NCBI RefSeq assembly: GCF_039592695.1
Contig: NZ_JBBUTK010000002.1
Span: 310,001 to 374,000 of the forward strand
Reading direction: 5' to 3'
Source of the DNA: Flagellimonas_A sp039592695
GTDB lineage: Bacteria; Bacteroidota; Bacteroidia; Flavobacteriales; Flavobacteriaceae
Length of the DNA stretch: 64,000 nt
Positions 44,118 to 50,800 of this stretch are shown one piece after another (within the stretch, counting starts at the first letter, position 1; the number at the start of each line of letters is the position of its first letter). The notes under the pieces are model-generated. The model saw only the letters and a list, made by a program, of their open reading frames with translations, made no database searches and was not told the DNA's origin. The position numbers and the translations under genes are program-made.

Positions 44118-44608
44118 TTCCGTACCCTCTCATATTTAAACAACACCTCTTCTTCTTTTCCTTTATCACCGACTAGTACATAGACGTTGATAGCGTCTTT
44201 ACTGAGCTTCTCCATGGTAAAGCCTTCAAAGAAAACTTTGTTCTCTTGCAGCTTCACCAATTTGAAATCTACGGTTTCATCCTTGGTTTCCCATCCTTTT
44301 AAGTCTCCGCTGAAATGTTTTAGCTGTAAGATGAGTGAATTGTCCACTTCACGTATATGGCCAACTTCATAGAAAGAGACTTTGCCATCGTGGAGCAACC
44401 GAAATACGAACATCATCGACTCGCCCAATGGCGGACTCCAAATCTCCTCGGCAATGCCTCCAAAGGCTTCACCTTTCCAATGGCCGGCAATCCATGCGAC
44501 ATCTTCCAATGAAGCTATCGGTGATGCTTGCCCTTTGTTTAATTGCTGGGTTTTCTGGGCACTTGACAGGGAAATGCCAAAAATCAATAGGAGGAATGGT
44601 AATTTCAT
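44114..44608 (-). CDS. Exported DUF6265-like protein
   Basis: 164 residues from ATG 44608; longer in-frame starts would precede the signal peptide MKLPFLLLIFGISLSSAQ without purpose. The mature part (LEDVAWIAGHWKGEAFGGIAEEIWSPPLGESMMFVFRLL) has the calycin-like/DUF6265 pattern. Function unknown. Converges on tetR with a 4-base overlap. Confidence 0.85.
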   Translation of the reverse strand: MKLPFLLLIFGISLSSAQKTQQLNKGQASPIASLEDVAWIAGHWKGEAFGGIAEEIWSPPLGESMMFVFRLLHDGKVSFYEVGHIREVDNSLILQLKHFSGDLKGWETKDETVDFKLVKLQENKVFFEGFTMEKLSKDAINVYVLVGDKGKEEEVLFKYERVRN

Positions 44609-44679
44609 AATTGTATTGTTTCTAGAATGACGATTAAAAACGATATATTGAGACAACATCAGCATAATTATTTTAAGAT

Positions 44680-45810
44680 ATGAAATTCGTCGTCGCACCC
44701 GACAAGTTCAAGGGCTCGTTGAGCGGGCATGAATTCTGCACAACGGTTGCCAAAGAATTGCATGAGGCTTTTCCCGAGGCGGAAATACTTCAAATTCCCC
44801 TGGCCGATGGGGGTGATGGCACCATCGAAGTGGTTCAACAACATTTGAACGCCAAAGCGGTTACGATAACCGTGAATGATCCTCTCTTCAGAAAGGTCTC
44901 TGCCACCTGCCTTTTTTCCGAATCCAAGAAAATGGCATTTATCGAGATGTCCGAGGCCTCTGGTCACCGTCTATTAGAACCTAATGAGTTGAACTGTATG
45001 CAAACGACAACTCTGGGCACGGGTGAACTTATTGCTGATGCAATTCAAAGAGGCGCTGTCGAAATTTTTCTGGGAATAGGGGGAAGCGCCACCAACGACG
45101 GTGGTATGGGTGCGGCACAGGCGCTGGGCTATTCTTTTTTGGATGCGGATGGAAAAGTACTCCGACCCATCGGGAAGCATCTCGGTGATGTCGCTAAAAT
45201 TGTTCCTCCCAAAGAAAATATATTGGACTCCATCAATTTTAAGGTTGCCTGTGATGTCGACAATCCCTTTTACGGCGAACATGGGGCAGCCAAGGTGTAC
45301 GCAGCACAAAAAGGGGCCTCAAAAGAGGAAATCGAACTCTTGGATGGCGGTCTAATGCACTTTGCAGAAATCATCAATTCGCAACTGGAGATAGATATAC
45401 AGCAAATTCCAGGTGCGGGTGCAGCTGGCGGACTCGGCGGTGGGGCAGTGGCCTTTCTCAATGCCGAACTGGTCTCGGGCATTGATCTCATCAAAGAGAT
45501 TGCCGATTTTGATGCCAAAATCAAAGGAGCCGATTGGGTCATTACAGGCGAAGGTAAACTGGATTCCCAAACCCTATCGGGCAAGACGATTGGGGGCATA
45601 CTGGCCTCAGCAAAAAAAGAAAACATTCCCGTGGCTGCATTATGTGGATTAGTAGAATTGTCCCAATCCGAAGCTAAAGAAATAGGCCTGGCCTATGTGG
45701 TTTCTGTGAGTGAAGGCATGCCCAACCTACAAGAGGCGATGAAAAGGGCCGAAGAGAATTTGACGAAAGCCACCCAAGATTTTTGTAGGTTCTTAAAAAC
45801 CAAATCTTAA
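44680..45810 (+). CDS. Glycerate 2-kinase
   Basis: 376 residues of the GlxK/GarK type: MKFVVAPDKFKGSLSGHEFC at the start, ADGGDGTIEV, GIGGSATNDGGMGAAQALGY, ACDVDNPFYGEHGAAKVYAAQKGA and GAGAAGGLGGGAVAFL. It phosphorylates D-glycerate to 2-phosphoglycerate. Full length. It may join serine/glyoxylate breakdown. Confidence 0.95.
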   Translation: MKFVVAPDKFKGSLSGHEFCTTVAKELHEAFPEAEILQIPLADGGDGTIEVVQQHLNAKAVTITVNDPLFRKVSATCLFSESKKMAFIEMSEASGHRLLEPNELNCMQTTTLGTGELIADAIQRGAVEIFLGIGGSATNDGGMGAAQALGYSFLDADGKVLRPIGKHLGDVAKIVPPKENILDSINFKVACDVDNPFYGEHGAAKVYAAQKGASKEEIELLDGGLMHFAEIINSQLEIDIQQIPGAGAAGGLGGGAVAFLNAELVSGIDLIKEIADFDAKIKGADWVITGEGKLDSQTLSGKTIGGILASAKKENIPVAALCGLVELSQSEAKEIGLAYVVSVSEGMPNLQEAMKRAEENLTKATQDFCRFLKTKS

Positions 45811-45814
45811 AGGC

Positions 45815-46237
45815 TTACCCCTTAAAATCAGTCTCTTTATGGGTGCCGTCACAATAGGGCTTGTTGTTAGAGGTCCCACAACGGCAAAAAGCCGTCGACC
45901 TCTTTTTGGTCTCGACCGTGCCGTCGGCCAAGGTCACTTTCAAATTGCCGCTTACCAAAAGCGGTCCATTTTCAATGATGTTGCATTCAGTAATTTGTGT
46001 TGTTGACATGGTTGTTTCTCCTTTGGTTTTATAGGTCAATGCGCCGGAGGGACATTTCTCTATTTGCGATTTTAGTGCTTCTACAGAGGCGTTTTCGGGT
46101 TTGATCCATGGTTTTCCTTTGGGGTCGTACACTTCGGGCAAGGTCCGCCAACAGATTTCAGAATGGATGCATTTTTTGGGCTTCCAAACGACAGCAAAAT
46201 CTCCTTTTTCATATTCTTTGACGATTTCCCTTTCCAT
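45815..46237 (-). CDS. CDGSH iron-sulfur protein with 4Fe-4S mono-cluster domain
   Basis: 140 residues with two domains: a YjdI/Fer4_19-type mono-cluster (CIHSEICWRTLPEVY ... IEKCPSGAL) and a CDGSH domain (AFCRCGTSNNKPYCDGTHKE) that holds a 2Fe-2S cluster through three Cys and one His. Such proteins act in redox or iron-sulfur handling. Two bases downstream of the GNAT gene in one unit; this neighbour pair also occurs as yjdI-yjdJ in other bacteria. Confidence 0.9.
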   Translation of the reverse strand: MEREIVKEYEKGDFAVVWKPKKCIHSEICWRTLPEVYDPKGKPWIKPENASVEALKSQIEKCPSGALTYKTKGETTMSTTQITECNIIENGPLLVSGNLKVTLADGTVETKKRSTAFCRCGTSNNKPYCDGTHKETDFKG

Positions 46238-46239
46238 AG

Positions 46240-46533
46240 CTATGCTATATTGATACCTTTTAAGACCAATGCTTTGTATTCAGGATGCCGTTTGATAAAA
46301 AGTGCCACAAAAGGGCAGAGGGGCACAAGGGTGAGGTCTTTCTTCTTCACATCATCCAATGCCTGTTTGACCAGTGCGGTGCCGATTCCTTTTCCCTCCA
46401 AACCTTTGGGTATTTCGGTATGGGTCAGATAGATTTTATCCTTGGTTTTGATATACTCGATTCTAGGGGTTTGCCCTTCAATATGAAATTCATATTGTTT
46501 GGCCTCTTCGTTGTCGATTAGTTGATGATTCAT
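46240..46533 (-). CDS. GNAT N-acetyltransferase (YjdJ-like)
   Basis: 97 residues, a short GNAT of the YjdJ type. The acyl-CoA motif is IPKGLEGKGIGTALVKQAL; the C-terminal part reads PLCPFVALFIKRHPEYKALV, with the His-containing motif. Substrate unknown. First of a two-gene unit with the CDGSH protein. Confidence 0.88.
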   Translation of the reverse strand: MNHQLIDNEEAKQYEFHIEGQTPRIEYIKTKDKIYLTHTEIPKGLEGKGIGTALVKQALDDVKKKDLTLVPLCPFVALFIKRHPEYKALVLKGINIA

Positions 46534-46865
46534 CCCTTTGCACTAAGAATTTACTAAAGTTAGTTAAAAAGAATAGAACTGTAGGTTCTGATTTTCGGCA
46601 ACTATATACAAAATGGGACAAGATAAATTATACAACATTTTCTTCTCATTATACATTCAATCTTTAGAATGAATACAAATACTGTTTATCCCCTTGCATT
46701 TTATCGATAGACCCCCGTCGGGATCAGGGCCAGCAAAAATCACTTGCGAAGTCGGATTTCAACGATCCGTGTTAAAAACTTTGGATAGGTTATGGCAAAA
46801 CACCCTTTTCATTCCCTATTACTTCGCCTAGATTTACATTATAAATCAATTGTAAAACTACTACC
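46534..46865. other. 332-base gene-free stretch, edge of accessory island
   Basis: No gene or clear repeat is seen. AT-rich with a GC-richer patch (46713-46760) containing CCCCCGTCGGGATCAGGG. It marks the left edge of a block of small, unusual genes. Confidence 0.4.
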
Positions 46866-47021
46866 ATGGCAAGCAACAAAACAATCAAGACCCTAAGATT
46901 AAATTCGGATGCGGTAAAAAGAATAGAGGAAATGGCAAAGAGCAACAACAGAACATTCAATAATATGGTAGAAACGATAATGCTGAAATTCGAACCAAAG
47001 CATTATACGGGACTGTTTTAA
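46866..47021 (+). CDS. Ribbon-helix-helix (Arc/CopG-like) DNA-binding protein
   Basis: 51 residues, ATG 46866 to TAA. TIKTLRLNSDAVKRIEEMAKSN gives the strand and first helix, NRTFNNMVETIMLKFE the turn and second helix of a ribbon-helix-helix dimer. Such proteins are small repressors or antitoxins. It is followed directly by a strong terminator, and the basic peptide gene comes next. Confidence 0.75.
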   Translation: MASNKTIKTLRLNSDAVKRIEEMAKSNNRTFNNMVETIMLKFEPKHYTGLF

Positions 47022-47024
47022 AGA

Positions 47025-47055
47025 AAAAAGGACACTCTGCGAAAGTGTCCTTTTT
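47025..47055 (+). terminator. Strong rho-independent terminator
   Basis: AAAAAGGACACT / AGTGTCCTTTTT stem with loop CTGCGAA, 3 bases after the RHH stop codon. Confidence 0.8.
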
Positions 47056-47105
47056 AGGATTAGGAAAGTCCTAATCGTCATTGTTTAACTTAAATAACAT
47101 CAGTT

Positions 47106-47222
47106 ATGAGACGTTCCACCAGAACTTCAACCAAAACTGTACGTGTTAGGGTCAGAACTCAAAGAGGCACCAAGAGTGTCCCTGTGAAGGTCAAGACCCG
47201 AACCACAACCTACACGTGGTAG
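47106..47222 (+). CDS. 38-aa Arg/Thr-rich basic peptide
   Basis: ATG 47106 to TAG. The sequence (MRRSTRTSTKTVRVRVRT...) has 12 Arg/Lys in 38 residues, no acidic residue, and alternates basic and Thr/Val residues, ending TTTYTW. No signal peptide. Alternation favours a beta strand, perhaps binding RNA or DNA. Not recognised; coding is supported by the clean alternation and by placement after a terminator and before a structured region, but not proven. Confidence 0.5.
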   Translation: MRRSTRTSTKTVRVRVRTQRGTKSVPVKVKTRTTTYTW

Positions 47223-47234
47223 GCGCAGTTCTCC

Positions 47235-47257
47235 AAGCAAAACAATAGTTTTTGCTT
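47235..47257 (+). other. Hairpin in downstream region of basic peptide gene
   Basis: AAGCAAAA (47235-47242) pairs with TTTTGCTT (47250-47257), not followed by a T-run. With the terminator at 47338 it suggests a structured 3' region or small RNA. Confidence 0.4.
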
Positions 47258-47337
47258 TGTGACCAAAAAAAGGGGGGCGAAGGCAGTCTCATTAGCTGTT
47301 CCTAGCTGAGGCTTAGCATGTTTCAACCCAGTTTTTC

Positions 47338-47365
47338 ACCCAGTGTTACTACACTGGGTTTTTTA
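47338..47365 (+). terminator. Rho-independent terminator
   Basis: ACCCAGTGT / ACACTGGGT stem with a 4-base loop, followed by a T-run. It closes the basic peptide/structured RNA unit. Confidence 0.8.
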
Positions 47366-47400
47366 TGCACCAAACATAAGGTTTAGAAAATAAACAATCA

Positions 47401-47421
47401 AAATTTACAACTGGTAAATTT
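47401..47421. promoter_or_regulatory. Inverted repeat AAATTTAC-N5-GTAAATTT
   Basis: Perfect 8-bp arms around AACTG. Related TTTACC half-sites follow (about 47439, 47467) before the 74-codon gene. Looks like an operator or protein-binding cluster. Confidence 0.4.
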
Positions 47422-47488
47422 CAACATATATATTAACATTTACCATATTTTAACTATATATGCATTTATTTACCAATCAATAACTTTT

Positions 47489-47713
47489 TTGAATAAAGTA
47501 ATATCTAAGTTATTCGTAGCCATTAGGTACGACGACAGAAAGGTGGTGTACTTTGACACCAACCTGAAGTCGTTTATAGATGGATGTCATGCAAAGGCCA
47601 ACATTTCTGGATTGAAAGGGCTTAGCTATTACCAATACACATTTAGAAACCAAGAGACCATTCACCACGTAGATAGTTTCGGTAAAATGTTCTACCTGCA
47701 AAAAGTATTCTAA
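47489..47713 (+). CDS. Hypothetical 74-aa protein
   Basis: 74 residues from TTG 47489 (no ATG in frame nearby upstream of a stop). MNKVISKLFVAIRYDDRKVVYFDTNLKSFIDGC, then GLKGLSYYQYTFRNQETIHHVDSFGKMFYLQKVF. No recognised family. It ends directly before a transposase remnant. A real gene or a decayed one cannot be separated here. Confidence 0.45.
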   Translation: MNKVISKLFVAIRYDDRKVVYFDTNLKSFIDGCHAKANISGLKGLSYYQYTFRNQETIHHVDSFGKMFYLQKVF

Positions 47714-47886
47714 AGCGTGGCATCTATGGTATTTACCACCAAGTGAGCGATAAGCATATCAGCCGATATTTGGATGAATTTGCAGCTAGGTTCAATACCC
47801 GTGATTTGACCCCACAGGCTAGGTTTGATGGATTTTTAGAAGATTCCGAAAGCGTACTCAGTTATAATTCATTGATTAGCAAATAG
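47710..47886 (+). pseudogene. IS1595-type transposase, C-terminal remnant
   Basis: In frame this reads LKRGIYGIYHQVSDKHISRY, LDEFAARFNTRDLTPQARFD and GFLEDSESVLSYNSLISK before a stop. The GIYHQVSxKHxxRYLDEFxxRFNxR pattern is typical of the C-terminal end of IS1595/ISXO2-type transposases. The catalytic part is missing. Confidence 0.75.
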
Positions 47887-47903
47887 TTGATGTTAACATG
47901 TTA

Positions 47904-47951
47904 ATTGTTGGAACTTGTTGAACTAGGACTTGATCGGTTCCAACAATTTTT
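47904..47951 (+). terminator. 11-bp inverted repeat, terminator-like
   Basis: ATTGTTGGAAC (47904-47914) and GTTCCAACAAT (47937-47947) are perfect inverted copies around a 22-base loop, followed by TTTT. It closes the remnant or ends the insertion unit. Confidence 0.5.
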
Positions 47952-47982
47952 GTAACTTCCGCTTGTGGGTTTATTTTTTTGA

Positions 47983-47990
47983 TAAATTTG
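47983..47990 (+). promoter_or_regulatory. Promoter -7 box for the retropepsin operon
   Basis: TAAATTTG matches TAnnTTTG; a TTG lies 17 bases upstream. The start codon of the 60-aa gene is at 48011. Confidence 0.5.
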
Positions 47991-48010
47991 CGCCCTTTTT
48001 AACACAAACA

Positions 48011-48193
48011 ATGGCCGAGGACACAACACAAAACACCAATCCCCAAATCATAATTAAAGCAATCAATATCGAAACAGACGAGATTATTTGTCAAGGGGAA
48101 AAAGGAGAGGAAGTGATAAGATTGGCTAATGAATCTGGAGAAAATTATATCTTGGACTTTGAATCTGATCCAAGCTATAATTTTCTATTTTGA
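48011..48193 (+). CDS. 60-aa partner protein of retropepsin gene
   Basis: 60 residues from ATG 48011. Acidic: MAEDTTQNTNPQIIIKAINI, then ETDEIICQGEKGEEVIRLAN and ESGENYILDFESDPSYNFLF. Predicted mainly as strands with a short helix. No known family recognised. The stop overlaps the retropepsin start by 4 bases (TTGA), so the two are coupled. It might be a substrate, inhibitor or targeting factor of the protease (inference). Confidence 0.7.
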   Translation: MAEDTTQNTNPQIIIKAINIETDEIICQGEKGEEVIRLANESGENYILDFESDPSYNFLF

Positions 48194-48630
48194 CCAACAG
48201 AGTATACCGAAACAAACACACTTACCCACTAACAAGAGAAAAAGGCAGACAAAAGCCTAGAATACCGATTAGAATACGAAATTTTAGTACAGGTGAGTTT
48301 CTAATAGCAAATGCTCTAGTAGATACTGGTTCGGATAGTTGTGTCTTTCCAAATTACATAACAAAGGCTCTTGGATATGAACTAAATGAGGGGGATAAAA
48401 AGCATATTGGAATAAAAGGAATTTCAGAAATAGAACTGGATTGTTATGTTCATGGATTCAAAATTGATATACTAGATAGCCATAAATTAAGAACGCTTGT
48501 ATCTATTGACACAGTAGCATATACAGTTGAATCTGATAACATAACACCTTTATTGGGCACTTATAGGCTTTTGGATTTTTTCAAAATTGAAATTGATTAC
48601 AATAATGATACGATAACTTTAAATTGGTAA
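48190..48630 (+). CDS. Retropepsin-like aspartic protease
   Basis: 146 residues from TTG 48190. The flap-proximal motif ANALVDTGSDSCVF (Asp45-Thr46-Gly47) and the second hydrophobic motif TPLLGTYRLLDFFKIEIDY (about 119-137) match clan AA, retroviral-type aspartic proteases, which work as dimers. An N-terminal basic tail (KPRIPIRIRN) precedes the core. No reverse transcriptase or other retroelement gene is nearby. Biological target unknown. Confidence 0.82.
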   Translation: MTNRVYRNKHTYPLTREKGRQKPRIPIRIRNFSTGEFLIANALVDTGSDSCVFPNYITKALGYELNEGDKKHIGIKGISEIELDCYVHGFKIDILDSHKLRTLVSIDTVAYTVESDNITPLLGTYRLLDFFKIEIDYNNDTITLNW

Positions 48631-48639
48631 ATTTATTCA

Positions 48640-48765
48640 ATGGTCAAGAAGAAAAAAGAAAAGAACCCCCGTGCCAAAGAGTACGAAAAGAAGCTGAAAA
48701 TTGACGGTACGCTTGACGACGTTCTGAAGGTCTCAGTACCCAAGAAAAAGAAAAAAGAGCGATAA
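48640..48765 (+). CDS. Small Lys-rich conserved protein
   Basis: 41 residues from ATG 48640: MVKKKKEKNPRAKEYEKKLK, IDGTLDDVLKVSVP, KKKKKER. The core IDGTLDDVLKVSV resembles a short protein seen in many Bacteroidota (xxxF/LDDVLKxSV), flanked by Lys runs. It starts 9 bases after the retropepsin stop. Function unknown. Confidence 0.65.
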   Translation: MVKKKKEKNPRAKEYEKKLKIDGTLDDVLKVSVPKKKKKER

Positions 48766-49108
48766 CTAGCCAATGTTGGTAGAATTGTAAAAGTACCGCA
48801 ACGGTCATTGAAAAGGGGATAGGGCTTTGCGCTCTGGTCTTTTGAATCAGTGAAGGGCTAACCAAGATTACCGATTCCCGAAAAAAATTACTTTACGGTA
48901 AATCCCACAAAAATCATTTCATCCTGTCCCATTTGGTATATAGGTGCCTGTTTTTTTGGGAATTAAATCAATTTCAAACGACTACAAACGTTTACAAACG
49001 AAAATAAATACTTCCCGACCGAATCTTTTTTGATGGCCGTTCTATGTTTGCCCTGTCGTTGAATGAACAGCGATAGTATTAACTGTTTAACCCATAAAAT
49101 TTAATGTT
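48766..49108. other. 343-base stretch before ssb
   Basis: No gene seen. It contains three CAAACG copies at exact 10-base steps (48975, 48985, 48995), each followed by 4 variable bases, then an AT-rich stretch before ssb. It is probably the ssb control region. Confidence 0.4.
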
Positions 49109-49441
49109 ATGAACGCGCTTAAAAACAAAGTACAGTTGATTGGTAACTTGGGGCAAGACCCAGAAATCGTGAATTTGGATAATGGCAGCAAACTGGCCAA
49201 ATTTTCCATCGCCACCAGCGAAAGCTATAAAAATGCTGAGGGGCAAAAGGTGGAAGACACCCAATGGCACAATGTGGTGGCTTGGGGCAAAACGGCCGAG
49301 ATTGTAGAAAATTATCTTACAAAAGGCAAACAGGTTGCCGTTGAAGGGAAACTGACCCACCGCTCGTATGAGACAAAGACTGGAGAAAAACGCTACATCA
49401 CCGAAGTACGTTGCAATGAGTTGTTGATGTTGGGCAAGTAA
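49109..49441 (+). CDS. ssb: Short single-stranded DNA-binding protein
   Basis: 110 residues, one OB fold: MNALKNKVQLIGNLGQDPEI, WHNVVAWGKTAEIVENYLTKGKQVAVEGKLTHRSYE. The acidic C-terminal tail (usually ending DDIPF) that recruits partners is missing; the protein ends RCNELLMLGK. This short paralogue is common in Flavobacteriaceae. It may bind ssDNA in repair, uptake or mobile-element contexts without recruiting the replication partners. Confidence 0.92.
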   Translation: MNALKNKVQLIGNLGQDPEIVNLDNGSKLAKFSIATSESYKNAEGQKVEDTQWHNVVAWGKTAEIVENYLTKGKQVAVEGKLTHRSYETKTGEKRYITEVRCNELLMLGK

Positions 49442-49460
49442 TTTTTTCTCACAGAACGAT

Positions 49461-49490
49461 AAAAAGGGGCAGTTCGCCCCTTTTCTTTTT
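49461..49490 (+). terminator. ssb terminator
   Basis: AAAAAGGGGC / GCCCCTTTT stem with loop AGTTC, then T-run. Confidence 0.8.
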
Positions 49491-49573
49491 ATACCTCATT
49501 TTTTAACGATAATTTATATGGTGATAGTGCAACATATAAAGACCTTTTGCGTCTAATTTTATGAGCGTCGATA

Positions 49574-49996
49574 ATGAGAGTCAACCATTGCCATATTATT
49601 GTTTTCTTGCTGTGTATGCCAGCTGTAATACACGGGCAACAATTTGATGGAAAGAAGTTGGGTTTCTATACTGAATTGGCTTTTAAAGATGCAGTCTATG
49701 AGCATTCATTTCAGTTAAATACTATTGAAGATGAGCTTGATTATTGGAAAGACCAGTATAGGTTTGAACAATCTTTAAAAGAAAAGGATGCCTGGGCCTA
49801 TCAAGTATACTTGAATGGCAAACAAAAAGCATACAATGAACATAGGGGCGATTGTTCCGACGCATGCCAGCACAGTGATTTCTATTTTCGAAAGGCTTCG
49901 TATTATGCTATTCATGGCGCTGAACAGCTCAGTGAAGAAATGGTTTTTTCTAGGGTTGTCAATAAACCATCGTCGCTTATAAGAAATCCGCAATAA
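49574..49996 (+). CDS. Exported hypothetical protein
   Basis: 140 residues with signal peptide MRVNHCHIIVFLLCMPAVIHGQ. The mature part is helical and charged, with two nearby Cys (RGDCSDACQHSDFYF) and a later RKASYYAIHG. Unrecognised. Single gene. Confidence 0.7.
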   Translation: MRVNHCHIIVFLLCMPAVIHGQQFDGKKLGFYTELAFKDAVYEHSFQLNTIEDELDYWKDQYRFEQSLKEKDAWAYQVYLNGKQKAYNEHRGDCSDACQHSDFYFRKASYYAIHGAEQLSEEMVFSRVVNKPSSLIRNPQ

Positions 49997-50001
49997 AAAG
50001 C

Positions 50002-50160
50002 CTAAGCGACTTTCTTCAACAAATCAAAGCACGGGCAACGTTTACAGCGCTTGTGTTCACCTTTTTGATACTTATCGCAGCACTTTGTTTTGCACTTACC
50101 GGGATTTAACTCCTTTAGACGTGCTTTCTGAAGTTTCTTGGCTTTCTTCTTTTTGCCCAT
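50002..50160 (-). CDS. Lys/Cys-rich 52-aa protein, possibly iron-regulated
   Basis: 52 residues from ATG 50160 to TAG at 50002. Basic N-terminus (MGKKKKAKKLQKARLKELNP), then CKTKCCDKYQKGEHKRCKRCPCFDLLKKVA with six Cys and one His that could bind one or two metal ions. Upstream it carries a TATTTTTG promoter box and an iron-box-like palindrome close to that of feoA. Ferritin is encoded nearby. Role unknown; metal-related is inferred. Confidence 0.75.
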   Translation of the reverse strand: MGKKKKAKKLQKARLKELNPGKCKTKCCDKYQKGEHKRCKRCPCFDLLKKVA

Positions 50161-50180
50161 GATTTACAAAACTCGATGAG

Positions 50181-50188
50181 CAAAAATA
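50181..50188 (-). promoter_or_regulatory. -7 box of the Cys-rich peptide gene
   Basis: On the minus strand TATTTTTG, identical to the feoA -7 box. Confidence 0.5.
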
Positions 50189-50190
50189 GT

Positions 50191-50213
50191 TATTTTAAAT
50201 TAATCTAAATAAA
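50191..50213. promoter_or_regulatory. Iron-box-like site upstream of Cys-rich peptide gene
   Basis: Minus strand contains TTTAGATTAATTTAAA, an imperfect palindrome close to the feoA site in both sequence and distance. It lies directly upstream of the -7 box. Confidence 0.5.
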
Positions 50214-50227
50214 GTAGTTTTCAACAC

Positions 50228-50749
50228 TTATTCACCAAGGTTGCCTGATGCGGCACTTTCAACACTGATTTGCTGTATATCACGGTCAAAGAGATAAAGA
50301 CCGCCCTTGTCATTGCCAATAAGGTTGATTTTGTCCAATATGGTGCGGGCAAGTGCTTCCTCTTCAATTTGCTCGGCCACATACCACTGTAGAAAATTAT
50401 GGGTGGCGTAATCTTTTTCTTCTAAAGTGATATGCACCAAATCATTGATACTGTTCGATACGAAAATTTCATGGTCATACAGTTTTTGGAACATTTTCTG
50501 AAAGGTGCCAAAATCGGTTTCGGGTGCTTTCAACTGTGAAATTTTAGCGTGGCCCCCACGCTCGTTCACGTATTTGACCAATTTGAGCATGTGCATGCGT
50601 TCTTCGTCGGAGTGTCCGTACATAAAGCCCGCGATGCCTTCAAGACCTTTCACTTCGGCCCATGAGGCCATTGATAGGTATACTTGTGAAGATTCTGCCT
50701 CTATTTTGATTTGGTCGTTAAGTGCCTTTTCTACTTTTTTGGATAACAT
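50228..50749 (-). CDS. Ferritin (FtnA-like)
   Basis: 173 residues, four-helix ferritin. Ferroxidase ligands Glu17, Glu50 and His53 (IKIEAESSQVYLSMASW; GHSDEERMHML) and the later YVAEQIEEEALAR helix. Stores iron as ferric mineral in 24-mers. Upstream (minus strand) TAATTTTG is a possible -7 box (50764-50771). Located next to the PAP2 gene but probably a separate unit. Confidence 0.95.
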   Translation of the reverse strand: MLSKKVEKALNDQIKIEAESSQVYLSMASWAEVKGLEGIAGFMYGHSDEERMHMLKLVKYVNERGGHAKISQLKAPETDFGTFQKMFQKLYDHEIFVSNSINDLVHITLEEKDYATHNFLQWYVAEQIEEEALARTILDKINLIGNDKGGLYLFDRDIQQISVESAASGNLGE

Positions 50750-50800
50750 GATTGCCTTTTTTACAAAATTACAAAATGGTAACGGTGTTTCACGGTGCTT

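Noticed and set aside
48190..48630. Retroelement suggested by the retropepsin motif
   Set aside because: No reverse transcriptase, integrase or long terminal repeats are nearby; bacterial clan AA proteases occur independently.
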